A stretch of 64,000 nt of DNA from Austropuccinia psidii (taxonomy: Eukaryota > Basidiomycota > Pucciniomycetes > Pucciniales > Sphaerophragmiaceae), in the NCBI GenBank assembly GCA_023105745.1, contig JALGQZ010000001.1, forward strand, positions 47,987,662-48,051,661. The letters are read 5' to 3'. Under the pieces are notes generated by a model. It was not told where the DNA came from. It made no database searches and worked only from the letters and a program-made list of their open reading frames with translations. Position 1 is the stretch's first letter, and each line of letters begins with the position of its first letter. A program made the translations under genes and the position numbers. Below, piece after piece: positions 12,250 through 25,998 of this stretch.

Positions 12250-13960
12250 AGAGGGAAACCAGGATAAGGGAGAATCAAGCCACTATCCAAGCTATAGAAG
12301 AACAGCTGACCCAGACAGGGAATACTCACATTCCTTCAGGCTCACAAGGAGTAGGTCAAACCAGCTCTTCAGTGGCTTCAAAGCATTCCAGAACCAACAG
12401 ATCAGTGGCCAAGAGTCACCATTCCTCACAATGCAGGCAGTTTCCAGGAGAAGACAATGATAAAAGGGCTAAAACAAGACGTCTTTCAACCAAACGCAGA
12501 AAGAGTCAGACACAATGATCCAGAAGCTGTTTGACTTGGTTAAATAAGTACACAAGAGCCAGAAATAGTTGTAAATACTTCTATAATCAGTAGCCCCACT
12601 AATCAAAAGATTACCCCCAGTGAGACAGAACATAATTTTTTTACACCTTAGAGTAACTTAAACAGTGATGCACTGTGGTTAAAAATGTCCCAATTTGGAG
12701 AGAAGACTCAAAAGCAGTTTTCAGAGCTCCAAGAAATCCATGCGAGGATGAAAAAATTAACAGCCTCCATGGACAAAATAGTTAAAACCCTTCAAGAAGG
12801 CCATTATCAATTGAGAAAGGCTTCTGAAGAAACCAATAAAATACTGAATAAAGTCTTTGAAGAACAGCTCCACTGAAAAAGTGACAGGGATTGTCTGGAT
12901 AAAGATTTAAATAAATTTTTTAATGTCTAACAAAACATGAAGCCCCAACCACAAGGCCATGTTTTGGATAATCCATATCACCAACAAGACATAAAACCAG
13001 CTGCTGTTTTGGAGAATAAGGCAAGGTCTCCATCTCAATACCAAGATGGAGAGAACATGTCTTATTCTGAGAAGGAAGAATTGAAACAGCCTCCAGAGGC
13101 CTCAAGCTGGCCCAAATTCTCTGGCACAGGAGAATATGATCATATGGAACTCATTGATTATATTGATGGACTCTTCACTGATGTACCAAGCATACCAAAA
13201 TACTGGATTACTGCTATATTGATTACAGCATTTAATTGCTAGATTGAATACAGCATTTGAAGGAAATGCTAGTATTTGGTACACAGAGATGAAAGAAATC
13301 CATAGAAGAAGAAACTGGCCATGGTGGAAGAGTCAAATAATCGAAAAGTACAGAAATGGTCCTTGGATATGGAAGAAGACCATGTCATTTGAAAATGAAA
13401 AGTACTCTGTGGACAAAGATCCATATGAGTGGTGTCTTAGACAGTCTAAAAGACTTAAAGCCATTGATCCTCAAATGAATATTCAAATGAGGAATCACAA
13501 ACTCCTGACACAAATGCAAGGAGAACAAGAGGATGCAGAAAAATTCAGATGCAACTAAATTTGCACTCTAGAGGACATTGCAAAACCTTACAACATGTAA
13601 GGAGAAGAACAAATATAGGGAAATATTCCCCATATAAAAGCAGTGGTTTCAGGGAAAACAACATTTCAGTGTGGAGTTTAAAGAAAAACCCAGAGGAAGA
13701 GTGGAAGAAGTGACTAGGAAGAAGAACTCTTGTCACAATCGTGGTTCAATATACCATTATTCCAATATCTGTCCAAAGGCAAAGAAGAAAGTCTATGCCA
13801 TTGAGAAAGTCCCAGAGGAGGAATTCCCCACATAGGATTCTGAATAAGAATCTATGGGTGATGCCATCAGAGAAAAATCTGATGAAGACCAAGACCCAAG
13901 AGAGTAATTTATAGTGGAATACCAAGAATAGACACAACTAGAAATTCAGGATATACAGTT
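12250..13960 (+). pseudogene. Decayed gag region of element C2 (ORF-b end, gag core, zinc knuckle)
   Basis: The start aligns with the middle of ORF-b of C1 (61115-60417, minus): the words RIRENQATIQAIE match RIKENQASIQAIE. The rest of the 5' end is missing because element B sits here. ORF-b ends near 12590 with VHKSQK and a stop, as in C1 (VHKSKK). The ORF-a frame ends at a TAG near 12650, then a new stretch opens at 12685 with a charged, coiled-coil-like sequence. The conserved gag core (WPKFSGTGEYDHMELIDYID) lies near 13100-13170 and is followed by a frameshift and an open part, 13244-13555. A CCHC-like knuckle follows near 13735-13780. Several stops show decay. Confidence 0.85.
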
Positions 13961-13970
13961 AGAAGCAGGT

Positions 13971-15980
13971 ATGCCACAAGAAACTGCAAACAAAAAGTTG
14001 TGTAAACACACACAAGATGCACAAAAATTCCTAGTTACACCAACTAAAGGAATTAAATACATACATGGGACAGCCACAAAGATGAATGTTTGCATAGAAA
14101 ATTCTCAACACCCATTGATCATCGACAGTGGAGTACACTTCTCAATAGTGGTCAGAGATTATCTGGATCATCACTTCCCAAATTGGGAAAAACAGCTCTT
14201 GCCAGCCAAGGAAAAGAGCTTCAAAAGTGCATCAGGGAAGATGACATCAATTGGGAAAATTATCAAAGAGATAATTATACCCCATAGCAAAGGTAATATT
14301 AGACTCAACCCAGAGTTTGTTGTGCTTGAAGATGCCCACATTCTAGGGTTTTTACTGGGAACAGACTACCAGAGGTTGTATGGCATTGATATTCACAATG
14401 ACAAAAACAGGAATTTTACTATTGGTACAAACAGGGAAAAGAAAGTTTTACTTGACATATACCAAATTTATACCCATGACCCTCTAGAAGAATTACTGAA
14501 TGAATTCAGGGAGGGCCAATTCAGCAGTACCCTCATGAGTAAACAAAAACTTAGTTTACCAAAGATGCTGAGGAAAAATAGACCAGCATTTGCCATTGGT
14601 GAAGAACCATTAGGAAAAATCAGACACCATTATTTAGAATTATGTTTGGATGTGGAAATACCCTACCCACCCATGTTGAGAAGACCTTCATACCCAGAAA
14701 GTCTGGAAACTGGGAAGGAAATTGAGAAACACATCAATGAACTCATATAAATGGATGTCATCAGGAAGATAGGACACAATAGAATAGTGGAAATACCCAC
14801 TTCTTTCCTTATCACCTGGAATGATGGACAATCTAGGCTGTGTGGAGATTTCAGAGCGCTGAACAAATACACAAAAGATGACAGGTACCCTATATAAACT
14901 GGAAAAATTCAAATACATAACCAAGATGGATTTTATGAAAGGCTTTCACCAGAATTAATATAAACCAAAATACATCAAATTACTCAGAATAATATTCCAT
15001 ATGGGCATATATGAGTACGCCAGCATGCCATTAAACATCAAAAATGCACCAGCCTACTTCCAAAGGATGATGGAAAAAATATTTCAAGAATAAATATTGG
15101 AAGGCTGGATGGTGGTATATATTAATGACATCATTATATACTCAGATAAGTGGGAAAACTATGTGCAGTACATAGGAAGAGTCCTAAGTAAATTCACACC
15201 CATTACTCTGAAAATTTGACTTGTGCAGTGAAATTTTGGCCAACAGGAATTACTGGCACTTGGACACAAAGTCTCAGGTCTTAGTCTTGCCATAGAACAG
15301 AATAAAGTATAAGTACTGCAAAATCCAGTAATAAAGTACATAAAAGATAATCAATCTTTCCTTGGGTTTGCTAGCTACTACAGAAACCACATCAAAACAT
15401 TTGCCCACATAGCTAGTAGTCTATACAAGTTATGTTCCAAAGATGTAGTTTTTAAAATTACCAAGGAAAGTAGGGATGCATATGAGAGTATCAAGCATGA
15501 ACTCACAAATACACCTGTGCTCATCTTACCTGAATTTGAACTACCATTCCAGTTATACATGGAGCAGCCTGTAGCCAAGGCTTAGGGGCAGCCCTTCACC
15601 AGAGACAAATTGTATATGGTGAACCAAGAGAGGGTATGATATGCTACATCTCTAGGCAACTGAAAGTTTCAGAAGCCAGGATTGGGCCACCCAGACTGAA
15701 TGCCCATTCTTAGTCTGGGCTCTAGAGAAACTCCACTATTATTTGGACGGTGCACTCTTTGAAGTCTACACCAACTGCACAGCATTGAAGTCTTTAGTGA
15801 ACATTAAGACTACCAATAGACACATGTTGAGGTGGCAAATAGCCATCCAAGAGTATAGGGGAAATATGACCATCATATACAACGAAGGCAAAAGCCACAC
15901 CAATGCAGATGGCCTCAGCAGATGGCCACTATATAATGTCAAACGCAACCTAGCCTATGACCCTGAAGTAGCAGCCAAGA
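13971..15980 (+). pseudogene. Decayed protease, RT and RNase H of element C2
   Basis: The protease is open from 13971 with the active-site triplet D-S-G at 14124-14132. The frame continues into the RT N-terminus and stops at 14748. RT then carries many stops and indels (for example near 14895, 14960 and 15092). Its catalytic motif reads YIND instead of YIDD near 15116-15130, removing one of the two metal-binding aspartates. RNase H follows with frameshifts around 15560 and 15680 and is again readable from 15743. The order and spacing match C1 on the other strand. Confidence 0.88.
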
Positions 15981-17697
15981 CTCCTATTCATTTCATGGAA
16001 ATAGATAGGAGGAGGAACTTCAGATTTTCTGAATGGGCACCAGAAAGTGGTACCCCAGACAGTGAAGACACTGATTCAGAAGGAAAAGAAACTACCATAT
16101 TGGGAATATGTTCCTCACAGATGCATAATGAATTCTTCAAGGCAGTAATAAAGACATATTCCAAACACAAACAGTGTGGAATACTGTTGCAACTCCTTCA
16201 ACAGAAGTACAGGAGCCCAGAACTGGAATCCCAGTTACAGGAACCCTGGTCAAGGGACTATAAGGAAAACAGGTTTTTCCTTATACATGGCCTTCTATAC
16301 CATAGAGAGAAACACACAAGTGCACTCAAAGTAGTAGGCAGGGACCATATATCCCTTATCCTTCAGGAATGCCATGATTTCCCCTATATGGGACACATGA
16401 GTGAATACAGGACCAAAGAAAGGGTAGCAAGCACAGCTTGGTGGCCCAAATGGGAACAAGATTTGAGTGAATATATCAACACTTGTGAAAGAAGCAAGAA
16501 GGGAAATATAAAACATGGGAAGAAGTATGAGCTATTTAAACACATAGAAGAACCCAAACACCCATGGGAAACCATCAACATGGACTGGGCTAAAGGACTT
16601 GTCCCAGGAGGAAAAGAAAACTTCAATGCTTGCCTGATCATAGTTGATAGGTTCAGAAAGAGTGTGAGGTGCCTACCATGTCACAAGGAAGACACAGAAA
16701 TGAATACTGCTTTGTTATTTTGGAATAACATAATATCCACCTGTGGAGTCCCTAAAATTATCATTAGTGACAGGGACCCTGAATTCACATAAGAATTTTG
16801 GACCAACTTGTATGACATGCTTGGTACTAAACTTTCATTCTAAACAGCTTACCAACCACAGACAGATGGTTTAGCTGAAAGAATGAGCCAGACAATGGAG
16901 GACATCATCAGAGAATTCTGTGCATATCCAATGGAATACAAGGACCATGAAGGATAGACCCATGATTGGGTTACCCTTTTACCAGAAGTCCAAATGGCTC
17001 AATACACAAGCCAGCACTCCACCACAGGTAACTCACCCTCACTGATAGAGAAAGGGTTGAACAACCTATTGCCTGTGGATCACTTGAAGAAAAGTCTTCT
17101 TACTATTCACTCAACAGCTAAAGACTTCCATGATATGTGCAAGAGGGCTTTTGATACAGCTTTCAGATGCATGGCTGAGGCAAAAGTATACAACAAACAG
17201 AGGTGGGACAAATATCACATGGAACCTGATTTCAAAGAAGGGGACCAGGTGTTAGTGTCCACACTTAACTTCGGCAATCTTAAGGGACCAAAGAAGATGA
17301 GAGACTAATTTGTAGGACCCTTCACTATCATTAAGCTGATAGGGATAAATTCAGTGGAAGTCAAACTCACAGAGGAATTTTCCAGGAAACACCCAGTGTT
17401 CCCAGTGAACTTTCTTAAGCCATACTCCCAAACAGAGGAGGATTAGTTCCCCTCCAGGAAAGAAATATTACTCTACCAGAGATAGTGGAGGTGAAAGACT
17501 CCCCTGGCCCTGTTAAGAAACTCATAAAGGACAGGAAGATTAGACTGAATGGTAAAGGCCAGAGACAGTACTTGGTCAGATTTAAAAACCAGACAGAAGA
17601 TATAGACAAATGGCTGGCAGAACGTGCCATAACAGATGGGAACCTTCACTTGAGGAGATTTAGGGCCTCTAGGAGGACTGAAGAGTCTCATAAATGA
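15981..17697 (+). pseudogene. Decayed integrase and chromodomain-like tail of element C2
   Basis: The integrase zinc finger keeps its two histidines, but the C-x2-C pair reads C-E-R-S, losing one zinc ligand. The first two core aspartates are visible (INMDW, ISDRDP). A TAA at 16790-16792 replaces a serine codon right after the second motif, and further stops lie near 16843, 16957 and 17307. The GLAERM motif with the catalytic glutamate is present near 16870. The last segment (17485-17694) is a chromodomain-like domain ending just before the LTR. It is similar to the tail of C1 (43583-43182, minus). Confidence 0.88.
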
Positions 17698-17720
17698 CAA
17701 GCCTTTTTTGAGGGAGGGTA

Positions 17721-19023
17721 TAACAGCCTGTGACTCAAAACCAGAGCACAAGCATGACAGCCAAATACCATAGACAAATGGTAGAGCCAAGATACCACCA
17801 TAAAATGGACCTGAGACAGACCACCTAAAAAGGTATCAAAGGAAGGAAGAAACTCACCACTTTCCAAATATACAAGTCCCATCATCATAGGACAAAGAAT
17901 CACAAAGTTATTCCAGGTCAAAGTTGTTGCTGAGCATAAATCTTAATTTTCACCTCTCATCTGAAATACATAGGAAGAGGCCAACCCAATCAAATGGGTA
18001 TTCAAGATGAAGCTCTAGGTCAGGGCTATCCAATGGTACTAGCCAAATTGAGCTAGTATCAGAATTACTGAAGTTATGACCAAAATAAGGTCAAATAAGG
18101 GGGAATAAAATATTAACCTCTCATCTAACTTCTACAGTTTTAGTGTGAGATACCTAAAGTGGGGCTCTTTTGGAAAGAGAACAATAAGGGATACCTGATG
18201 GTGCCATAAATTCCGACATATATCATCTAGAAGAAAGGTTATGGGGCAAACAAGCTACATACAGCTTAGAAACAAATCACACATATGTACAAAACATTTT
18301 GTACATGGAATAACTTTGCCATATTTAATTATAGCCATATCAAGTGAGGTACAAGTGTGTAGAACACATCCAGGGCTACACAAAAGACCAAATTTGAGCT
18401 TGATATCTCAAAACAGAACTGAGTTATAGCAGCTTTAAGGTTAAAATTCCCCTGTTGGGCCAATAAACATTTTCTATGGGATAGTATCCCACAACCCTGA
18501 TTATGGGGCGTCAAACAGACAAAGAAGCATGTTAATGATTAAATACTTCAGAATTCAGTAAATACTGGGGTACTATACAGGGTCTGTACAGCATTCTATG
18601 TGTAATACATGTCAGACGAGGGCTGTGTGGTCCCCAGATGAAAATTCTCACCCTGTTTTGGTAAAACCTGCCCAGATGTGGTTTCAAAACCACATCTGAG
18701 CCCAATACAGGCTATACAGGCATTGTGAAAACCACAATACAGTCCTTGGAATTGAAACAGTCATACTCTTGGAAAATAATCAGGCTATGATTTTAATTTT
18801 AATTCTTGTAGTAGGTATTATAGTAAACCAACTGATAATTATTGCACCCAGGGCTTTCAGCAGTGCTCACCACCACTATTCCTCAATAGTAAATCCCTGT
18901 ATACCTCATCATCAACCCTTATTATAATCAACAAATCTTTTTTTAATCATTTTAACAGTGTCACAGTCATAGTTAAAGCTTGTAATTAGTCTTTATTAGC
19001 TTCATCATACACTCAGCCTGAAA
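17721..19023 (+). repeat. 3' LTR of element C2 (diverged family C LTR)
   Basis: It begins TAACAGCCTGTGACTC, the decayed form of TGTCAGCCTGTGACTC in C1, directly after a GAGGGAGGGTA purine tract. It ends ACTCAGCCTGAAA, matching CTCACCCTGACA of C1. It is about 1303 bp, shorter and much more diverged than the C1 LTRs. On its right it breaks into the protease coding sequence of the minus-strand element A2; the predicted TSD is CCTGT (19024-19028). Confidence 0.85.
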
Positions 19024-21040
19024 CCTGTTGCTTTCATTGGATTACTTGCACTGTTGAATTTTATGCCATCAATTGGTAATAATTGATCTTTGAAATTTAG
19101 TACACAGTTTTGAAGTAAAGATTTTCTAACACAAGAGAAGAAGGATCAATGGTCAACTATAAGTTTAGTGGGTCTGTAATGAATTACCACATCTATTATA
19201 CAGGAATTACCAGCTGTATAACCTTTTCCCCTGTTTTGTTTGGCTATCATGAGGTGTGCCACCTGAATTTTTGACAAATAAAGTTGAATGTTACTCAATT
19301 GTGGAAAGTTGGAATAAGATTCCATTATATCAAATGTGACATTGACATTTCTTCTATATTAGGAAGATTAAGAGAATATCTATGCTTTATTATCTGAGGT
19401 TTCTTCATTTACATCATCTTTTTCAACATCAGGTTCCTTCTCAATGTCAATTTAATTTATTTCCCCCTTCCCAGGACATTTATTAGCTAAATTTTCAGTG
19501 TTTCAGCAAATATGGCACTTTCTGATTACATATCATTAGAATTTTCTTTGGAATTTTTGTCCACAGAATATTTCCAAGGCGTATTCAACCTTGCTTTGAG
19601 ATTCACCCTACTAGAACCAATTCTGGTTGCAGGTATTACTTCTTCCAATATATTTATAATATCTTCTGCTGAATATTGTTGAGTTGTCCTGCTTTCAAAA
19701 GAATGCTCTAAGTCACTTCGACATTCTCTCATAATGTTTCTGTGAATCATAAATCCTGAAATGTCAGGATATAATGATATTAATCAGTTTTTCTGTTGGA
19801 AAAACAATGGTAAAGATTTGTCTTTTTAAGAATTAAATTTTCCAGATTCAAAGGCTTTTTCTACCTTAAATCTCTAAGCATCATTGGCACATTTATTAAT
19901 AATTTGGGTTTTCCACCAAGTCCAGCTTTTGTGTTCATCTTCTTGTCTTAGTTTGATTTACCATGTATGAGCTAATTTGGTAAAAAATATGTTAAATATT
20001 CTTGTTATCAATCTGTCTGGTAGTTCCAAGTCTTCTTTAATCATGTCAATACCTCTAATGAACTCCATATGGTCATATTCTCCTTCACAACTGAATTGAG
20101 GCCATTCCTTATGTTTTGGTACTTCTTTCAAAAGTTCTTTTCCCATTGATGGTTCCAAGTTATGGAAAGAAGTGGAAAATTCATTCTTTAAATTTGAATT
20201 TTCCAAATAAAATACTTGTGGATTGGAGTTTCTTGTACCCTCATTTTTATTCAGAGAGGTTGGCATTCTTGGTAAGGTGTGCAGTAAGTGTTCAATGTCA
20301 TTCATTTTACTGGTGCTACACCTTTTGGAATTTCTGAGTTTATGTTGGAAGCCTTGTATTAAATTTATTACTTCAATTTTATACATGTATTTATGTGTCA
20401 ATTCTTCCCATAATTCTGTATGTCTAGTATTATTGGAAATGAATTGATTCAATTTCATTATTAATTTTGATACTTCGTCTTGTGAGGTGTCAAAACACTT
20501 TTTCAAAGAAAATTTATATGTCTTTACTTCATTAAATGAATTTGAAATATCATCAAGGACCTTTTTATTGTTCGATTTGTTAATATTTATGGCTTGTTTT
20601 ATTTTTGTTTCAACTATCTCATCACAATTGATTTTAGAATACTTATTTGTTAGTCCCTTCATAATGGCAGACTTTTATCTTATTACCAACTGGGTTGTCA
20701 TTATTGGAAGTCTTAACTGTTCTTAAAGCTTTTTCAAAACACATGAGTGTTTCATTCATTTGGCTCAAACTTCAATTCTTTGTCTTAGGATTGTTACAAC
20801 CTGATTAATGTTTATCAAAAATATGACTTTTCAGGGCATTTATAGCTATTTACAAATTTGGAATGCCATCCAGAATGTCAGAAATCATTTCTGATATTTT
20901 AATCAGGCTTCCTCCTTGTTCTATAGTTCCATCATAGTTCTGGCCATCTGAAACACATTTTTCATGGCATCCTGCTGAATATTTGGGATTCTGTAGCCCT
21001 GGATGTATGGCTTCATGGCTGGTGCATTGCATTTGCCCTT
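19024..21040 (-). pseudogene. Decayed gag and start of protease, element A2
   Basis: Read on the minus strand, this is a family A gag. The coiled-coil-rich gag part is open from 20662 to 19958 and ends in the conserved core (EWPQFSCEGEYDHMEFIRGID near 20110-20050). After many stops the next recognisable gag piece is 19750-19526, very close to A1 residues 5-80. A damaged zinc knuckle lies near 19530-19470 and the protease starts near 19260. The protease ends abruptly at 19024, where C2 is inserted. Its N-terminal part continues beyond solo LTR F at 23210. Many stops and frameshifts make it a pseudogene. Confidence 0.85.
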
Positions 21041-23209
21041 TGTGAGCCTGTGAGGTGTGTATAACATACCCATAAGGCCACAAATAACTTTCAAAACAGT
21101 TAAATTTTTCTTCAACAGACTTTTTAATTGAATTGAAAATGAAAAATAACAAAAAATTAGTATAATTTTTTTTTGGATAAACAAAGTTATAAATAACATG
21201 TCATTTTTGGATTCTACACCAAAAATAACCTAGGGTACATACATAAGGTTTTATACCCAAAAACACTTATTTCTTATGTTATTGGAAGATTTAAGAATCT
21301 CACAGTACTAATGTAACGTTTTTAACATTTTTTCAAAATTGTTAAATTTAATCTTAAATAAGCTTAAATATAAAGTTTCATAAAGTTTATGCAAACTTAC
21401 CAAAATTTTAGTTAAAATTGATGTGTTGCATATATTTACTGAATTGGCTAAGGATTTGCCATACAGAATGTAAATCCTGGGTGAGGTAAATTTAAAAGGT
21501 CTTAAGGCCATAGTATGGCTTTAAATAAATAAAAGGGCAAAATCCATGCAAAAAGGTGGGACAAAGGAAGAAGACCAAATAGAGCTGGGGTACCCAACTT
21601 TTTGGATCTGCAAGGATTCAATTAAGGTCGTCCACCTGTATTGGAGGATTTTCAACCTTATTTAAACTTTAAGATTAGAATTTGATCCAACATTAAAGTT
21701 TAAACTGGTTTTATCCCAATTTAGACAGGAATCTCAAGCTGACAAAGGGTAAATCCCAATATGCAGGCTTGAATTTAAGGTTTTAAGAACTGTCAAAACT
21801 TAATTAAGCTTAAACAGCTTAAATAAGCTTAAACCTTTAAGGTTACAAGCATTAAAGCCTTATCAAAAGTTAAGGTTTGGTATGTATTGCTATTTTACGT
21901 GGAAAAATAGCAATAACTTCAAAAATTCATTAAAAATCCAATTCTTATTGGATTTGCGTATTTACTATTATCTATATATAAATTAAATTTTAAGTATATT
22001 TTATAAATAAATTTACTGGGTACTTATCCTGGAAATTTACTCTTTTAATTAAGCACAAAGACAATTATAATTTCTTTAAAAATTAATTCAAAATTGAGCT
22101 TAAGAGATTTCTGCTTGAAACTCTATTTTTAAGCTGTTCATGTGATAAACCTTAATATAAATAAGTTTATTTATATCAAAAACGTAAAATGACTAGCTTA
22201 AATGAGGATTAAAGCTACCTGGAGTTAAGAATAACACTGGTAACTTTAAATTGGAATTAAAAATAACTTACCTTAAGTTAAGAACTTTATTTTTAAGCAT
22301 GGTTTTTCAGTTTTGACCTGACCACGCCCTCTATATTCATTATGAATCATGAGAGCTGCTCTGAAGACATAAAAAGAGTCTTTTCATCACTGTTTTTTCC
22401 ATCATTCATTATAAAATCCAATCATATTAGAAATTTAAACAGGTAAAGTTTTATTAAATATAAAATCTTATTATTAAAGTAATTCTTAAGTTATTTTGTT
22501 CTTTAGTAATTAAAATTAAAGAATTGAAATCATAGAATTCAGATTATTGTTTTAATCACCAATAATATATTTTATTATATAAAATTATCATCTTAAATAT
22601 CTTTTAAAAATCCACAAATTCCTCTTAAAAACTCTTTAATCATAATTTTTATTATAAAAAGCTGTTTTATCTTTAAAAATATTGATTTTTGTCGTGTTTT
22701 TAACTTATAATTATTATTTAATTTGATAACTGTTGTTTTTTAACTTGTTGTATTAAATAAATATTATAAGTAAGTTTTCTCCACGATTCTATATCTGTTT
22801 TACTAGTATTAGTTTTTTTTATATAGAATTTTCTTCTATAAAATGTTTTTCTGCACAGTGTGTGTATTAATTCTTTTACAAATAATATTTATATTATTTA
22901 TAGGTGGTTAATATTCATATTTTCCATGTGTAATTGTCTCATTAAGAGCTTTAGACTTCTTATTGTTATAATTGTCAGTGACTATAACAATAATAGAATA
23001 ATTATAGTTTACTATAATTATTATAATTTTTATTATTATTATATTTTTATGATAATAATTCAATTTATTTTTTTTATAGAATTATTTTTAATAATTATAT
23101 TTAAATTTGTGGTTATAATATTTTATTATATCATATATTTCTACTGAGGACAGTCATAGTATTCTTGATATTGCTACTATTATCAAGAGTTTCATAAGAA
23201 AACCTTACA
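21041..23209 (+). repeat. Solo LTR F with exact 5-bp target-site duplication
   Basis: The 2169-bp repeat begins TGTGAGCCTGTGAGGTGTG and ends ACCTTACA. It is flanked by CCCTT on both sides (21036-21040 and 23210-23214), so it is one complete insertion event later reduced to a solo LTR. It interrupts the gag of A2. Its first 48 bases resemble the LTR starts of families A, B and D; the rest is very AT-rich, especially 22440-23150. The small ORF at 22860-23147 is low-complexity and I do not regard it as a gene. Confidence 0.92.
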
Positions 23210-23731
23210 CCCTTGGTCTGGTCTTTTGGCTGCTTTTTTCACATTGGAATTGCTGCTGCTGGCTATTGGGGATTTTTTTCCCACTTGCTTGGGTGGGGGA
23301 GGGTTGTTTTTCCTCCATTCTGCTGTTAGAAGCATCATGTTTTGCTTTCCCATCAATGGATTCCCTACATTGAGTAACTCAAAAGTGTTGGGATGGACCA
23401 GAAATTTTCTCACAGCCAGGTAATAATTCATGCAGTTTTTTTAGAGATATACAAGGATCTGGTACTTTTTGTTCTTCAAGGGATTGTTTTAAGTCTTCTG
23501 GCTGGCTTTGGATATGTCCAGAGAGGCTTCTTGTGGCTGTGTCAGCTCTGTTTGAAGGTAAAACAGTATTATAAGCTTCAAGATGGCATAACTTCTCAGC
23601 TTGGGGTTCATTTTCTGACCCTTGTCCTTCTGTATCTGATTGGCTTCTTCCATAATCACATCTATAACCTTTTTGGGAGCTGCTTGAGGGTTTATAGCTT
23701 GCTACTGATCTTGTTGAAGGCATGATTATGA
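23210..23731 (-). pseudogene. 5' gag of element A2 with two overlapping frames (ORF-a and ORF-b)
   Basis: On the minus strand ORF-a starts with an ATG at 23723 and runs to 23379 (114 aa, Ser/Gln/Glu-rich). ORF-b overlaps it in the +1 frame from 23431 and continues through the site of solo LTR F into 21035-20920. There its end reads QGYRIP and VFQMARTMMEL, matching QGYRIP and VFHMARTLMEF of ORF-b in D1. Both frames are of unknown function. The same +1 arrangement exists in C1, D1 and E. Confidence 0.75.
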
Positions 23732-24192
23732 TTAAAAAAGCTTAAAATAGTAAATTTACATCAAAACCTTCCTATTGGCCAAATTATTAGCTTTTTGAAG
23801 GGTATTAATAATTTTTAAATTAATTAATTTGGAAAAAATTTGTTCTGGTTGAGTATTGTGAGCTATAATAAAAGTACTCTTATTCTCATAATTGACAATG
23901 ATCACAGGGATAATGCTAGTGACTGTTGATGCAGCTTGAATATTTTCTTGTCTTACCACAGTTTCAGACACTAAAATCAATGAGAAAAGCAATTAATAAA
24001 TTAAAAAAAGGTTTTTAAAAAGGGAAACAAATAAATAAATCCTCACTTATAATATGAAAAGTTTTATTTTTTATGAATTTTTTGAATAATAAGTATTTTT
24101 TATGGATTTTTTAAATTTTTGATATAATAAAAAGGGTTAAAAAGGTAAACAATTTATTTTGCAGTTAAAAATATCATGGCTGGGCCCCCAAA
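23732..24192 (-). other. Leader and primer-binding site of element A2
   Basis: This AT-rich stretch holds no gene. Next to the LTR (24172-24190, minus strand) lies TGGGGGCCCAGCCATGATA, two bases after the LTR end CTTACA. That is where a tRNA primer-binding site is expected. The start TGGGGGC suits a tRNA with a C discriminator base, such as eukaryotic tRNA-Pro, but the tRNA is not proved. Confidence 0.65.
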
Positions 24193-25998
24193 TGTAAGGT
24201 GTAGATATGAAACTTTGATAAAAAAATCAAGTAATTGTCCTGTACTCAAAATTTGTATAAGGTACAATTCAATTAAAAATAGTAAGATTTAAGTGTTTTA
24301 AGATAAAAACACCAAGATTATTGTTTTTAAATTTAAAAGTATAAAAAACTAATATTATAAAGATTTAGTGTTTTACCAATAATAAAATTTATCCAAAAAT
24401 ACTGTACAAGAGATATTTAAGGCTAAAAAAGAAATTATCTCAAGAGCAACTTCAATTGGAATTAATTGAGAAACAAAATCCAGGCAATTGATAGAAGAAC
24501 AAAGTCTTTGAAAAGATTACTGAAGAGAAAAAACACCCAAAAGTGACCAGAGTGAATTTGGAAAAAAGTGAAAATGTTGACAATGATGAAAGATGTTTCA
24601 ATTCACTTATGGGGTGGTTCAAGGGGAAAAATGATTATAAGAGTTACAAAATATAATTATAGTAATTTTTACATGTTTAGTAGGTTTAAAATGATGTAAA
24701 AATGGTGGTTGGAATATTTTATTGTTTGGTTTAAAAGTTTTTGAACTAATTATAAAAGGAAAAGATTCTAACATGAAGAGAAAAGTCAGGAAAAGAAGTC
24801 ATCCTTTTATAGCCACCAATTTTCTTACTCAAAAAGTGAATTTAATCTTTTCAGTCGTTGAAAATACTCTTAAAACATAAAAGCCAATTATGGCATCATT
24901 GAACCCTGGTTTAGAGCACATAAGGGCTGGTTTTAGCCATTTGTTTCTATTTTCAGCCATTTTAGACCCTTAAATCAGCAATTGATATAGTAATACCTGG
25001 TTTCAAGCCTTTAGAACACTTCAGAATGTGTGTAAGAGAAGTTAAAAATAGAAAAAACTATTTTTACAAAGGGCTTTTTTGGCTGAAAGGTAGTTTTACC
25101 CTCTTGGAAACAGTTAAAACTGCCATGGTTGGTATGCAAACCTCATCATCAATTGAATCAATTCCAGGCCAAAGGTGATGAAATTTTTCATGTATTTTGA
25201 CATCTCACGCATTTCAGAAAGGAATTTGGGGGAGTATGGCACCCTTGGAGTAAATATTTCTTTTCCCCTCAGAATTGATCTTTCCAACTTATTTTTTCAT
25301 TGATTCCTAATCATGTACTATATTTGAGATTTATATATTCAATGCAATTTAGTTTTTACAGTAGAAAATTGTAATAAGTGATATCTCATATGTAAAGCAA
25401 AGCTCACTTATTTAATACAAACACAAACTTTGACATTTCAATAAAAAATACTTCAATTCCTCATAACTTTTAAACTAAACACTACAGCTCCATTTCAAAA
25501 CAAAGATTTATGGTTAGAAACACATTTTGTGTTAATTCAATTAAGGTTTTGAGGTTTGTCACTCTTTATACAATAAATACTGAAAACTTAATTTAAGCTT
25601 ATTTGGAGTTGAGTTACAGGAATTACCCCCAGAGATGACCCCACCTTATTTTTTAAGAGGAATGCAACGGTGAAATCATTTTTATATTTTTATTTAGTGG
25701 ATAAGAACTTAGAATTATTGTTATTTAAATTTTTCCAAATCATTTTAATTTCAATATTTTGGTTGAAAATTCATTTTTAATTAATTTTTTTTAAGTCAAA
25801 AGTTGTTTTCAAAATTTTAAATTTCAATGTAATTTTATTTTCAAATTATAATTAGAATTGTAATTCTATATATAAATTGTATGGTTATATTTTGAATTTT
25901 GTTTGTTATAATATAAATAAATTTATTTTATCTATAATTACATCATTTTTTATTCCTTGTGGTCTTTTGGGTATATAAAAATAGCTCTAAGGCTTACA
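24193..25998 (-). repeat. 5' LTR of element A2 (old family A LTR)
   Basis: On the plus strand it begins TGTAAGGTGTAGATATG and ends CTCTAAGGCTTACA, the reverse of LTR A, with one change in the terminal TGTGAGCC. It is clearly more diverged than the A1 and D1-nested copies, and the 22-bp palindrome is destroyed. Its right end joins the leader of element E; the predicted TSD is GGTTA (25999-26003). Confidence 0.9.

Noticed and set aside
22860..23147. 95-aa plus-strand ORF rich in Ile, Tyr and Phe
   Set aside because: It lies in extremely AT-rich DNA of solo LTR F; composition alone explains it.
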